A DNA stretch of 64,000 bases from Pseudacidovorax sp. NFM-22. GTDB lineage: Bacteria; Pseudomonadota; Gammaproteobacteria; Burkholderiales; Burkholderiaceae_C. Under the pieces are notes generated by a model. The model was given only the letters and a program-made list of their open reading frames with translations. It did not search any database and was not told the origin of the DNA. Shown piece after piece: positions 16,319 through 26,351 of the stretch. The DNA lies in NCBI RefSeq assembly GCF_021401245.1, contig NZ_JACBFY010000003.1, positions 248,001 to 312,000 on the forward strand. Direction: 5' to 3'. Made by a program: the position numbers and the translations under genes. Numbering within the stretch: the first letter of the stretch is position 1; every line of letters starts with the position of its first letter.

Positions 16319-17428
16319 TCAGCGAATGGTCAACACCTCGCCCCGTGTCGCGGAGCCAGGTGTCATGTCCCACGCGCGGATGACGGGAACGAACTTGTCG
16401 GTGAGGATGCGGGTCTCGGCGATGGAGCCGTCTTCGCGTTCGGTGAACTCCCGCTGGAGCGTCTTGTCCTTGTGGGTGTCACCTTTGACGACGAGCACGC
16501 GCCCGGTCTTGGAGCGCACAACCCCCGAGATCGCACCCGCGGCCAGAGCCAGGGCGAGATGCCAGCGGGACAAGGCCCGCGCCGGTGGACGCAGCGATTG
16601 CTGCGCAGCCCCCAGGTGCGTGTCCTGCGATGGCCACAAGCCTTGCAGCCTGCCAACCTCATCGGCGAACTGCTCGGGCTCCATCGTCACGCGGAAGAAA
16701 TGCTCTGGCTCGGCCGGGCTGGCGGGGACGATGTACGGCAGGAACGGCCACTCGCTCGGCAGTTCCTCGGCTTCGACTTCGCCTTGCCCTACCTGCAACA
16801 GCAGATTGCGCACGGCCTTGACGCCATCGGGCACCTGCTCGCGCTGGCGCACCCGGCGTCCGAAGATCACCACCTGCTTGAACTGCGTCTCCACCGCTCG
16901 GTAGATGCGCAGGTCCGTGTAGTGGCGCGTCAGCCAGCCGACCAACTCCGCGTCGAGCACGTAGCCGGGGACGATGAAAACCAGCACGCCGCCGTATTGC
17001 AGCAGCGAGAGCGTGCGCTGGTAGAACAGCTTTTCAAGGCGGGCACGGCCCTGGCCCTGATAGCCGATGTTGCCGTTGACGTCCTTGGACAGGTCCCCAT
17101 ACGGCGGGTTGAGCCAGAGCAGCCCGAAGGACTGCTTGGAGACCATCGTGTCCATCAGGTCCGCGTGCAGGCAGTGATCGACCAGGCCGCGGGCATGGCG
17201 CGCCCGCTCCGCGTCGAACTCGACGGCGAACGCCTTTGCCTGCTCGCGCCCGAGGGCATGGGCGGCTTCGGCGATCGCCACGCCTTCGCCGGCGCAGGGA
17301 TCGAGGATGCACATCGGCCCGTCGCTGGGCATCAGTGCGTTGAGCGCTCTTTCGAGCGTGGGTTCGTCGGTCGGGAAATATCCGTTCTTGACGAAATTGC
17401 GGGCGAGCCGCGGGAACATGAGGGCCAT
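16319..17428 (-). CDS. DUF6094-type SAM-dependent methyltransferase-like protein
   Basis: The 369-residue protein has a Rossmann methyltransferase start (ILDPCAGEGVAIAEAA, about residues 41-56), an acidic loop after AFAVEFDA and the catalytic-type motif LLWLNPPYGD. NPPY is the signature of N6-adenine or N4-cytosine DNA methylases and of some RNA methylases. The fold appears complete and the C-terminal 150 residues have no family I know. It is conserved in this ICE class and could protect or mark the element's DNA; that is inference. No restriction enzyme is adjacent. Confidence 0.8.
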   Translation of the reverse strand: MALMFPRLARNFVKNGYFPTDEPTLERALNALMPSDGPMCILDPCAGEGVAIAEAAHALGREQAKAFAVEFDAERARHARGLVDHCLHADLMDTMVSKQSFGLLWLNPPYGDLSKDVNGNIGYQGQGRARLEKLFYQRTLSLLQYGGVLVFIVPGYVLDAELVGWLTRHYTDLRIYRAVETQFKQVVIFGRRVRQREQVPDGVKAVRNLLLQVGQGEVEAEELPSEWPFLPYIVPASPAEPEHFFRVTMEPEQFADEVGRLQGLWPSQDTHLGAAQQSLRPPARALSRWHLALALAAGAISGVVRSKTGRVLVVKGDTHKDKTLQREFTEREDGSIAETRILTDKFVPVIRAWDMTPGSATRGEVLTIR

Positions 17429-17492
17429 GGAAGTCTCCTGGTTGGCGGGGATGAAACACGGAAGTACGCCAAGGCGTGCCTCCGAGGGTGGG

Positions 17493-18140
17493 TCAAGCCG
17501 CTACCGCTTCCGGCGTCCAAATCTTGGCCGGATACGGATAGGCGGTGAGCGCGTCGCTGCGGATCAGGGAGCCGAGCGCCAGGGTCAGCGCCGGCACGTC
17601 GATGGCGAGCCGATGGCCTTCCAGCGGCCCGAGGGCGAACGGAAGGCGGGCCAGCATCTCGCGGGTTTGCAGCAGTTCCAGCACGGTCTCGCGCCAGTGA
17701 TCGAGCAGCGGCAACGGGCAGGTGTCCCGCACCAGCATCCACAGGCGGTCAAGCCTGTGGGCGCTGTCGCGTGGCAGCAGTGCCAATGCGCTGGCGTTGG
17801 CCTTGTCGGGCTTGACGCAGCGCCGGTCGAACAGCCACACGTTGGACAGCGAGCCGAACAGCGTCCGCCGGTACGCGCGCGTGATGCGCTTTTCCAGGCG
17901 ATCGACGTTGCCGATGAATACCGGGACGCTGCCGCCCTGGTCGGTGATGACGTGGAACTGGTCCAGTCCCTGCTCGTCGCGCCCGAGGGTCAGGCGAGCG
18001 AGGAACTGCTGGACGGCGGTGTCCCGCGCCCAGATGGACAGGAAGATCAGGTTGCCCTGGTCATCGCCGACGCAGGCGTCGGCCATCACGTCCGGGCATT
18101 CGTCGATGCGGTACAGCGTGGAAGAAGTGTTTGCGGGCAT
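17493..18140 (-). CDS. conserved ICE protein of unknown function
   Basis: This 215-residue protein has no signal peptide or membrane segment. It reads as a soluble alpha/beta protein (FHVITDQGGSVPVFIGNVDRL, RRTLFGSLSNVWLF). A Leu-rich helical C-terminal half follows. I recognise no catalytic motif. It has an individual leader hairpin directly upstream (18166-18207), as do its neighbours. Confidence 0.7.
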   Translation of the reverse strand: MPANTSSTLYRIDECPDVMADACVGDDQGNLIFLSIWARDTAVQQFLARLTLGRDEQGLDQFHVITDQGGSVPVFIGNVDRLEKRITRAYRRTLFGSLSNVWLFDRRCVKPDKANASALALLPRDSAHRLDRLWMLVRDTCPLPLLDHWRETVLELLQTREMLARLPFALGPLEGHRLAIDVPALTLALGSLIRSDALTAYPYPAKIWTPEAVAA

Positions 18141-18165
18141 GGTGGTGTCCTCGGATGAACGGGAA

Positions 18166-18207
18166 CAGCACCGCCCGCTGGGGCAAGTACTGCCCCAGGG
18201 GGTGGAA
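18166..18207 (-). promoter_or_regulatory. leader hairpin upstream of the 215-residue protein gene
   Basis: Arms TGGGGCA (18179-18185) and TGCCCCA (18191-18197) form a 7-bp stem. Outer CACC (18169-18172) and GGTG (18201-18204) can pair around it. The same arrangement with different paired bases recurs before neighbouring genes. Confidence 0.6.
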
Positions 18208-18216
18208 GAAAACCGC

Positions 18217-18477
18217 TCAGTCCGGCTCGAACTGCCGGGTGTGCGGGTTGAAGTGAAGCGGCTCGTCCGCCGAAGTGATCGGCGTGAAGCCTTCCAGGTA
18301 GATGTTGTTGAGGTACTGGTCGCGGTAGGTCAGTGCCTGCCGTGCCTGGTCCTCGGTGAGGCCGTTGTCGATGAAGTACGCCAGCATTTCCTCGTCGGAG
18401 GACACTTCGTCGTTGGACAAACTCCCTTCAACGAGTGCCAGCAACGAGGGCGGAAGCGTTGCCAGGATCGGGTCCAT
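18217..18477 (-). CDS. small acidic ICE protein, unknown function
   Basis: The 86-residue acidic protein has a helical N-terminal part (TLPPSLLALVEGSLSNDEV) and a central TEDQARQALTYRDQYLNNIY that could be a helix-turn-helix-like or UBA-like helical bundle. Function unknown. The start is the ATG at 18477 after AGGAGGAACCGAC. It ends just before the next leader element. Confidence 0.7.
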   Translation of the reverse strand: MDPILATLPPSLLALVEGSLSNDEVSSDEEMLAYFIDNGLTEDQARQALTYRDQYLNNIYLEGFTPITSADEPLHFNPHTRQFEPD

Positions 18478-18493
18478 GTCGGTTCCTCCTGGC

Positions 18494-18901
18494 TCAGGCC
18501 ATCGACGCCGCGGCGGATGCCGCGGATGCCGTGGGTGTGCGCCGCCGGGCGTGGTAGGCGCGAACGCCTGCACGCCAGTCGGCGGACTGCTCCGGTGCGA
18601 GGTCCAGATAGGACAGCGGGCACGTGTAGTAGTACGGGTGCATGGACTCGTCCAAGGACTTGTAGCCCCACTGGCCGCCGCTTCGTTCAAGCAGATCGCA
18701 GCGGATGTAGCGCAGGGACTGGCCCGGTGCGAGATCACGATGCACGCCTTCGACCTTGGCGGTCACTTCGGCGACGGACCACAGCACGTTGCCGCGCAGG
18801 GTGTGAGCGATGACCTTGACGCTGGCGCGCTCGGTCTCTTGCGGTGCGATCAGTTCCGCGATCAGTTCGGACCGCGATTGGTTTGAGAAATACCAGCCCA
18901 T
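18494..18901 (-). CDS. DUF6927-like ICE protein
   Basis: The 135-residue protein starts MGWYFS and contains RGNVLWSVAEVTAKVEG, YIRCDLLERSGGQWGYK and DESMHPYYYTCPLSYLDL. This pattern (a WGYK...DES..PYYY block) recurs in small proteins of ICEs and phages that I associate with DUF6927. Function is unknown. The Ala-rich C-terminal 25 residues look disordered. The start is the ATG at 18901 with AGGAGG upstream; a leader hairpin (TGGGG 18941-18945 with CCCCA 18952-18956) lies 35 bp before it. Confidence 0.75.
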   Translation of the reverse strand: MGWYFSNQSRSELIAELIAPQETERASVKVIAHTLRGNVLWSVAEVTAKVEGVHRDLAPGQSLRYIRCDLLERSGGQWGYKSLDESMHPYYYTCPLSYLDLAPEQSADWRAGVRAYHARRRTPTASAASAAASMA

Positions 18902-19005
18902 GAGAGGCCTCCTCGAAAAGTTGAGCTGAAGGCCTCCCCGTGGGGAAGAACCCCCAGCGGGTGATGGAATGCCGCATCTGCGGCGAAGGAACCTATGCGT
19001 CGCCC

Positions 19006-19347
19006 TCAATCCCAGTCGTCATCGTCTCGATCACAACCGGCCGGGCAGTAGCCGAACTCGATCCCGTGCGAGCAATAGCCATGCTCCGCATTCCAGTCCT
19101 GGGTTTCCTGCCGTTCGGCAGGTGTTGCGTAGTCCCATTCCTGGGCCGCGATTTCGAGAGCCTGAGCACGTTGCTCATCCGGCAAACGATTGGCCTGTGC
19201 GTCGATCGCCGAACTGAAGAGCGTCACGTAGTGGTCGTAGGACAAGCCGCAACCGCGCTGGGCGTGTGCGGCGGCCGCTTTGCAAAGGTCCCGCCACGCG
19301 GGTTCATCCAGCGTTGAACGCGGGGTATCGCAAGCGATGGTGGACAT
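19006..19347 (-). CDS. ICE protein with cysteine/histidine-rich tail
   Basis: This 113-residue protein has a helical body with GLSYDHYVTLFSSAIDAQANR and WDYATPAERQETQDWN. It ends in a Cys/His cluster (EHGYCSHGIEFGYCPAGC) followed by an Asp-rich tip. The cluster could bind zinc. Function unknown. Its leader shows CCCGC (19381-19385) facing GCGGG (19403-19407) with an inner GGG/CCC pair. Confidence 0.7.
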   Translation of the reverse strand: MSTIACDTPRSTLDEPAWRDLCKAAAAHAQRGCGLSYDHYVTLFSSAIDAQANRLPDEQRAQALEIAAQEWDYATPAERQETQDWNAEHGYCSHGIEFGYCPAGCDRDDDDWD

Positions 19348-19441
19348 GATGGAGACCTCCAGAAAATGGCCAGGGCCTCCCCCGCATGGGAAAGGAACCC
19401 CGGCGGGTGGATGAAGAACACCGCGCATGCGGCGTCTGCGA

Positions 19442-20131
19442 TCACGCAGGTTTTGGTTCGGCCTGGCGGCTCCACTCCTGCGTCTTGAAGTCCAGCGCGT
19501 AGCCCAGCTCGCCCAGGCGGGCGATCTGCGCGCGCAGGGTGCGGCGGTCGATGGTCGAATCCAGTTTCACGGACTCGCCCAGCGGCCACAGCAGGCCGAA
19601 GAGCGCGGCGTCACCGTCTTCGGTGCTGCCGGGGGCAGCGGCCGTAGCAGGCGGTGGCGCATCCACGCCGAAGGGCGTGGTATCGACCAGCGGGTCCGCG
19701 GACGCCTGCACGGGTGCGGGCTTGGCGGGCCTGGACGCTTTGGTGGGCTTGGCCGGCGTTGCCGCAGGCTGCGCCCCTTGCTCTTCATCGAGCGGATCGA
19801 CGTCCTGGGTGGCGAAGCTGCGGGCTTCGTCGCGGCTGAGTTTGTCGATGCCGTTGAGCGTCATGCCGTCGAGGCTGGCACGGATCTCGAACCGCATGCC
19901 GCCGCCGACCGGATAGGACTTCGGGAAGATGTACCTGATGATGAATTCCCCGTCGTACTTGCCTTCGGGGTACTGCTCCAGCTCCGGGTCTTTGACCTCG
20001 AAAGTACCGAGGTGCGTCGCGAGGCGGCCAACCGTGAACGGGCCGTTCTTGCCGCGGATGGTACGCAGCGTGAGCTGGCCGGGGACGACGATGGGCGCAA
20101 CAGATTTCTCGGAAGCCGATGGGGTTGCCAT
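19442..20131 (-). CDS. DUF3275 family ICE protein
   Basis: The 229-residue protein begins with a beta-rich domain (QLTLRTIRGKNGPFTVGRL, FEVKDPELEQYPEGKYDG, FIIRYIFPKSY) that matches DUF3275. A Pro/Ala-rich linker and a second small helical domain (DRRTLRAQIARLGELGYALD) follow. DUF3275 proteins are found next to DUF932 and STY4534-type genes in ICEclc-class elements; the role is unknown. The start is the ATG at 20131. Confidence 0.85.
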   Translation of the reverse strand: MATPSASEKSVAPIVVPGQLTLRTIRGKNGPFTVGRLATHLGTFEVKDPELEQYPEGKYDGEFIIRYIFPKSYPVGGGMRFEIRASLDGMTLNGIDKLSRDEARSFATQDVDPLDEEQGAQPAATPAKPTKASRPAKPAPVQASADPLVDTTPFGVDAPPPATAAAPGSTEDGDAALFGLLWPLGESVKLDSTIDRRTLRAQIARLGELGYALDFKTQEWSRQAEPKPA

Positions 20132-20225
20132 GATGGTTCTCCTGATGATGAATGACGGGCCGCCGACGGCACCCGGTGGATGAGAGGAAATGGCCTCGCC
20201 CGAGGTGGGCGAGGTCCGCGTGGCA

Positions 20226-21053
20226 TCACGCCTTGAGCTGGCGCATGCCTTCGGCCAGCAGCCACAACGCCCGGTTCAGGCGCAGGTTCTGGTCGATGCC
20301 TTGCACCGGACGGGTGCGCTGATTGCGGCCGTTGGCCGTGCGTCCGTTCAGGCCCCCTTTGACTAGGTTCTCCTGGACGCGGTTGAAGACGGCCCACAGG
20401 TCGTTCTTGCGGTCGTCCCATCGCCGAGGGGCCAGCAGTTGGCTCTCGGTGACAGGCGTGGACTTGGCCGGATCGTCGTACTTGAGTGCGAGCGCAGAGT
20501 TCGCAAAGACCTCCGCTTCGCCCTCATCGAGGGTGATGGTGCGCATCGCATCGCGCGCGTTATGCACGCGCTCGAAACCTTCGAGGACTCCGTAGGCACC
20601 TTCGATCACCTGGCTGGCCACGTCGCCCTTGTGGGGAACGCGGATGTCTGCGGTGGTGTCACCGCAAACCAGGCCGTTGTGGCAGACGAACCGGAACATG
20701 CCGGCGAGCATCTGATAGCTGCTCGTGCCGTCATGGCTGTTGAGCAGGATGATCTCGTTCGCCTCGTCGCCGTTGATCTGGCTTGCATGGCGAAGTCGGA
20801 TGAGGTGCTTCGTGTACTCGCGCCGGTCTTCGTTGCGCACGCGCGTCTGACACACCATGAAGGGCTCGAAGCCCTCCTGGCGCAGCTTGGTCAGCACGGT
20901 CGAGGTCGGTATGTAGGCATACCGATCGGACCGGCTCCCATGTGGAGCGTCGGCGAAGATCGACGGAACGACGGCACGAATGCGGTCGTCCGAGAGTGGG
21001 CGATCAGAGCGCAGGATCGGGGATTGCGGAGCAAAGCGGGATACCAGAGACAT
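20226..21053 (-). CDS. DUF932 family protein
   Basis: The 275-residue protein contains YAYIPTSTVLTKLRQEGFEP, RLRHASQINGDEANEIILLNSHDGTSSYQM and FVCHNGLVCGD, the core of the DUF932 (YfjQ-like) family. DUF932 proteins are common on plasmids, phages and ICEs, and their function is unsettled. The start is the ATG at 21053 with AAGGAG upstream. Its leader holds one of the longest hairpins of the repeated leader family (CCGCGTGG 21082-21089 with CCACGCGG 21098-21105). Confidence 0.88.
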   Translation of the reverse strand: MSLVSRFAPQSPILRSDRPLSDDRIRAVVPSIFADAPHGSRSDRYAYIPTSTVLTKLRQEGFEPFMVCQTRVRNEDRREYTKHLIRLRHASQINGDEANEIILLNSHDGTSSYQMLAGMFRFVCHNGLVCGDTTADIRVPHKGDVASQVIEGAYGVLEGFERVHNARDAMRTITLDEGEAEVFANSALALKYDDPAKSTPVTESQLLAPRRWDDRKNDLWAVFNRVQENLVKGGLNGRTANGRNQRTRPVQGIDQNLRLNRALWLLAEGMRQLKA

Positions 21054-21198
21054 GGCTGATCTCCTTTGAGAAATTCGACAACCGCGTGGCCGTGAGACCA
21101 CGCGGAACTCGGGGGATGAAATGCGCAAGCACGCGTCCTGGGGACGCGGCGTACGTGGGGAGGAAAAGCGACAAGGCCCCGTGAGAGGCCGTGCCGGA

Positions 21199-22104
21199 TC
21201 AGAACGAAGCAGCCAATGCCGGCTCCTGCTCCTGGACTTGCGCCTCGGGCTCGCGCTCGGCGGGCTCGGTGGCCGTGTCGATGGCATCGTCGGCTTCGGA
21301 CGCGGATGCGTCTTCGGCCGGCGGCGCCTCGGCTTGCGCCTGGCTCGTCGGATAGACCTGGGTGCCGTCGATCTTGATGAGACCGATGTGGACCAGCGTC
21401 GATTCCAGGCTGGCGGCCGGTTCCCCGGCGTGCTCACCCTTGGTGCGGATGTACGGATCGATCTTCATGTCGTTCAGACGGAAGGCGATCAGCACCTTGC
21501 GGTCACCCTCGACGGCCTGAACGCACCGGCGAACCAGGTGCTCGGCTTCCGGGGTGGCGACGATGGTGTCGAAGTACCGATACTCCGGTTCATCGACAGG
21601 CCCGGCCAGTGCCGCGACGGTGCAAGAGAGGAACGAGTCGCCAGCTTTTGGGGTGACGTCCTTCACACGATTGAGATAGCCGATGCCGCGGGTGATCAAC
21701 TCGTGCTGCTCGATCGAAGCCAGTTCGGCCCGGTCGATCAGTTCGGCCTTGAGCAGTCGCGCCTTGAGGGACGCGGCGGCCTGACCCTTCTGCTCACCCT
21801 TGTCGCGGATGTACACATCGCCCCACAGGTCACCGAGGCGAAAGCGCACCAGCGGGCGCTGCTTGGGATCGTCAACGCCGATGTAGCGCTGAACGAGCTT
21901 CTTGGCCTCGGCACCCGAGACCTTGACGTCGAAGTAGCGGTAGCTGGGGTCCCGGGCGGGGCCGACCAGCGCGGCGATGGTGCATGCCAGGAAAGGCTGC
22001 GCACGGCGGCCGCCCCGGACGGGCACTTCACGGACACGCTGGATGTAGCCGATGCCCGAGGTGTGGAGGTCGAAATACGATTTCTCGTTGGACGTGGTGT
22101 TCAT
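21199..22104 (-). CDS. STY4534-type ICE replication protein (DUF3577), tandem domains
   Basis: The 301-residue protein contains two copies of one domain. Copy one runs from GIGYIQRVREV to about residue 115, copy two from GIGYLNRVKDV to about residue 230. Shared landmarks are FLACTIAAL/FLSCTVAAL, YRYFDVKV/YRYFDTIV, FRLGDLWGDVYIR/FRLNDMKIDPYIR and AASLKARL/AASLESTL. I recognise it as the STY4534 family annotated as ICE replication proteins (DUF3577). The C-terminal 60 residues are acidic and low complexity. The start is the ATG at 22104, not an upstream one, because the ribosome site and leader hairpin (GCGGGG 22151-22156 with CCCCGC 22168-22173) lie before it. Confidence 0.85.
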   Translation of the reverse strand: MNTTSNEKSYFDLHTSGIGYIQRVREVPVRGGRRAQPFLACTIAALVGPARDPSYRYFDVKVSGAEAKKLVQRYIGVDDPKQRPLVRFRLGDLWGDVYIRDKGEQKGQAAASLKARLLKAELIDRAELASIEQHELITRGIGYLNRVKDVTPKAGDSFLSCTVAALAGPVDEPEYRYFDTIVATPEAEHLVRRCVQAVEGDRKVLIAFRLNDMKIDPYIRTKGEHAGEPAASLESTLVHIGLIKIDGTQVYPTSQAQAEAPPAEDASASEADDAIDTATEPAEREPEAQVQEQEPALAASF

Positions 22105-22193
22105 GGTGAATCTCCATTGGGATGAAGCGGAGACACACCGGCCCACGCATGCGGGGAAGGTGCGTGACCCCGCGGTGGGTTGATAAGGCGAAA

Positions 22194-22342
22194 GCATCCG
22201 CCACCAGAGGCTGGTGGCCGCTCGCGGAAGGATGCGGTGCGAGCTGGCTCGGTCACGCAGTGGGAACTGCGCCGCAACCTCGAAGACCGATGGTTGCCTG
22301 GCATGTCGCTGACGACGTCAGCAGGCATGGGGCCAGCATGGC
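22194..22342. ncRNA. multi-hairpin element, copy A (candidate structured RNA)
   Basis: This gap upstream of the DUF3577 gene can fold into several stems: GCATCC (22194-22199) with GGATGC (22230-22235) enclosing CCACCAG/CTGGTGG (22201-22207 / 22211-22217); then GCAACC (22274-22279) with GGTTGC (22292-22297); then GCTGAC (22308-22313) with GTCAGC (22317-22322). Copies B (28390-28457) and C (31322-31467) keep corresponding stems with different bases. The active strand is not known. Confidence 0.5.
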
Positions 22343-22414
22343 GGGGCCTCGCGCGCGCGGCAGCAATCAATCGGCACCCGGGCGCTTCCCTTTGTCCGCG
22401 CCACCCGGCGCCTG

Positions 22415-22865
22415 TCACAGGCACTTGGCGCCGCGCAGGTGCTCGGGGGTATCGGCGCGCGGACGGCCGGGACGGCTCCAGGCGCCGCCACCGCGCGCGC
22501 CGATCAGCCGCCAGCCGGCGGCGCGCAGGCTGGCGCCACCTTCGTCGGGCATGGTGTAGGTGAGCAGGCGTATGTAGCCCAGCGCCCTTGCCGCCTGCCA
22601 GGCCGCGCCGTAGAGCTTGCTGCAGGCGCTGGGTGTGCCGTCGGTGCACAGCCGCGTGACTTCCAGCGTCCAGGTGCCGCGCGACCGGGCGGCCGACAAT
22701 GGCCACGCCGTGGATCAGGTCGCTGTCGCTCAGCGTGACGGCCAGGGCGAACTTCGCGCCCTGGACCGGGCGGTGGTGGCGATGGTGCGACAGAACGAAT
22801 GCATTGGCCGTGCGCAGCGACACCGGTAGGAGGTGCAGCCTCGGCGAGGTCGATGGCGTGTTCAT
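22415..22865 (-). pseudogene. XF1762 family gene, frameshifted
   Basis: The N-terminal part reads LHLLPVSLRTANAFVLSHH through HGVAIVGRPVARHLDAG. The C-terminal part, in another frame, reads TLEVTRLCTDGTPSACSKLY through GWRLIGARGGGAWSRP. Joined, they give a normal XF1762-family protein, a small GNAT-like family of phages and ICEs. The break falls at HLD-G / TLEV near 22,670, where a few bases appear to be missing. A sequencing error is possible but a multi-base loss between similar short words is more likely. As written the gene cannot make the full protein. Confidence 0.7.
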
Positions 22866-22869
22866 GCGG

Positions 22870-22930
22870 TTGTCTCCGGTGGCATGCCGGCGTTGTGGCC
22901 GGCGGGGCGTGCCTCGGCGGCTGGAGACAA
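22870..22930 (-). promoter_or_regulatory. leader hairpin that would cover the ribosome site of the XF1762 gene
   Basis: Arms TTGTCTCC (22870-22877) and GGAGACAA (22923-22930) are perfect complements. They enclose an inner GC-rich stem (GGCATGCCGGC region facing GCCGGC...CGTGCC). In the minus-strand RNA the GGAG nearest the start (22874-22877 region) lies inside this stem, so folding would hide it. Confidence 0.5.
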
Positions 22931-22960
22931 ACGCGCACGCGCGGCGATGGCGGCGGTGCG

Positions 22961-22988
22961 AACAAAAGAAGGCCCCCGATGCGGGGGC
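22961..22988 (-). terminator. terminator after the DUF3085-like gene
   Basis: On the minus strand GCCCCC (22972-22977) and GGGGGC (22983-22988) form a stem with a 5-base loop, followed by TTCTTTTG. It lies 18 bp after the stop of the disrupted DUF3085-like gene. Confidence 0.75.
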
Positions 22989-23006
22989 TGCGAGGCGGTT
23001 GCCGCG

Positions 23007-23303
23007 TCAGGCGGGAGGCACCACTGCTAAGGACAGGTGCGTGGCGGTGGCGGAAAGCACGAGATCGTCCGCCGAGTGCTGGAGGCGCGTGAACAGGCCG
23101 TCCTTCGGGTCGAAATACTCCGCGAAGTCATCGCCGCCCAGCTCGCGGCCGGCGAGGTGCCACCAGTCATCGAACGGGTCGGTGTCCGGGTTGCATCCGA
23201 CGGCGTAGGCGAGCAGTGCCTGGCGCCCATCCGGGCGACGCTCCCCACGCTCGGCGAGGAAGTACACGCCCTGATCCTTGACCAGGACAATGCGGCACTG
23301 ATT
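23007..23303 (-). pseudogene. DUF3085-like gene, 3' part, split by the mer transposon
   Basis: This fragment encodes the last ~98 residues (CRIVLVKDQGVYFLAERGER through LSLAVVPPA). The first residues lie beyond the mer transposon, at 27237-27298. Removing the transposon and one copy of TGATT restores an open frame of 117 codons that reads across the join as EAIANQCRIVLVKDQG. That exact fit shows the insertion split a working gene. DUF3085 is the family I recognise; its function is unknown. Confidence 0.85.
23299..23303. repeat. 5-bp target duplication, left copy (TGATT)
   Basis: TGATT directly precedes the left terminal repeat and is repeated directly after the right one (27237-27241). A 5-bp duplication is the hallmark of Tn3-family transposition. 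Confidence 0.9.
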
Positions 23304-23341
23304 GGGGACGTCTCAGAAAACGGAAAAAATCGTACGCTAAG
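23304..23341 (+). repeat. left terminal inverted repeat of the mer transposon
   Basis: The 38-bp end begins GGGGACGTCTCAGAAAACGG. It matches the right end except for base 5 (A for T) and one A missing from the A run. The end overlaps the tnpA stop codon (23337-23339), as is usual in this family. Confidence 0.9.
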
Positions 23342-24334
23342 CCGGTTGCAGCGGTCGTAGCGGCCTGAACTTGCCCGCGCCGATCTTGGCGCTGCTGCGC
23401 CAGAGGTAATCGCCGGTCAGGTTGATGTGCTCCCAGCCCAGCGGCGACAGGTACTGCAACAGGGCGTCATCGACAGTCTGGCCGTGACCGCGTAAGGCGT
23501 TTGAGGCCCGTTCCAGATAGACCGTGTTCCACAACACTATGGCCGCCGTCACCAGGTTGAGGCCGCTGGCCCGGTAGCGCTGCTGCTCGAAACTGCGGTC
23601 GCGGATTTCGCCCAGCCGGTTGAAGAACACGGCGCGGGCTAGCGCGTTGCGGGCTTCGCCCTTGTTCAGTCCGGCATGCACGCGGCGGCGCAGCTCGACG
23701 CTTTGCAGCCAGTCCAGGATGAACAGCGTTCGCTCGATGCGGCCCAGCTCGCGCAGCGCCACGGCCAGGCCGTTCTGGCGCGGGTAGCTGCCGAGTTTCC
23801 TGAGCATCAGCGAGGCCGTCACCGTGCCCTGCTTGATCGAGGTGGCCAGCCGCACCTTGGCGTTGATCGCCTTGCCGGACGCCTGGAACTGCTGCTGATG
23901 CTTGTGCTTGGCAGCGTTGAACAGCTTGCCCAGGATGCGGTCGTGCAGGTCGATGATTTCGTCGGTGACGGTGGCCATGCCCTCGATGGCGAGCGCACCA
24001 GGGTCGCGTAGCGGCGCTGTGCCTCGAACTTGGCCAGATCGGCGGGCGTCATCTGGCCGCCTTCGCGGGCGATCTTGAGCAGGCGGTTCTGGTGCACCGA
24101 CCGCTCGATGCCGGAAGGCAGGTCGAGCGCCTGCCAGGCTTTGAGGCGCTCGATGTGTTCGAGTATGTGGCGCGAGTTCGGCTTGACGGGCGACTGGCGC
24201 AGCCAGGCCAGCCAGGTCGTCTTGCCGTTGTCGTGGCGCTTGAGCAGATCGTCGAGGCGGTGCCGGTGGGTGGCCGACAGGGGATCGGACAAGGCCGCGT
24301 AGATGCGGCGGTTGGCGCGGCTGTAGGCGTTCAT
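23337..24334 (-). pseudogene. tnpA: tnpA remnant, Tn3-family transposase
   Basis: The first piece (24334 to about 24000) encodes [20 protein letters not shown] through [19 protein letters not shown]. The next piece, in a shifted frame, reads [20 protein letters not shown] and continues to the C-terminus ([20 protein letters not shown]). One G is missing at the join near 24,000. In addition the sequence passes straight from the early region ([12 protein letters not shown]) to the last ~170 residues, so about half of the usual ~1,000-residue protein, including the catalytic core, is gone. The N-terminal ~150 residues are also absent. It is non-functional. Confidence 0.88.
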
Positions 24335-24352
24335 CGAACACCTCCCTTTTCC

Positions 24353-26339
<1,987 letters not shown>

Positions 26340-26351
26340 GGTGATCTCCTT

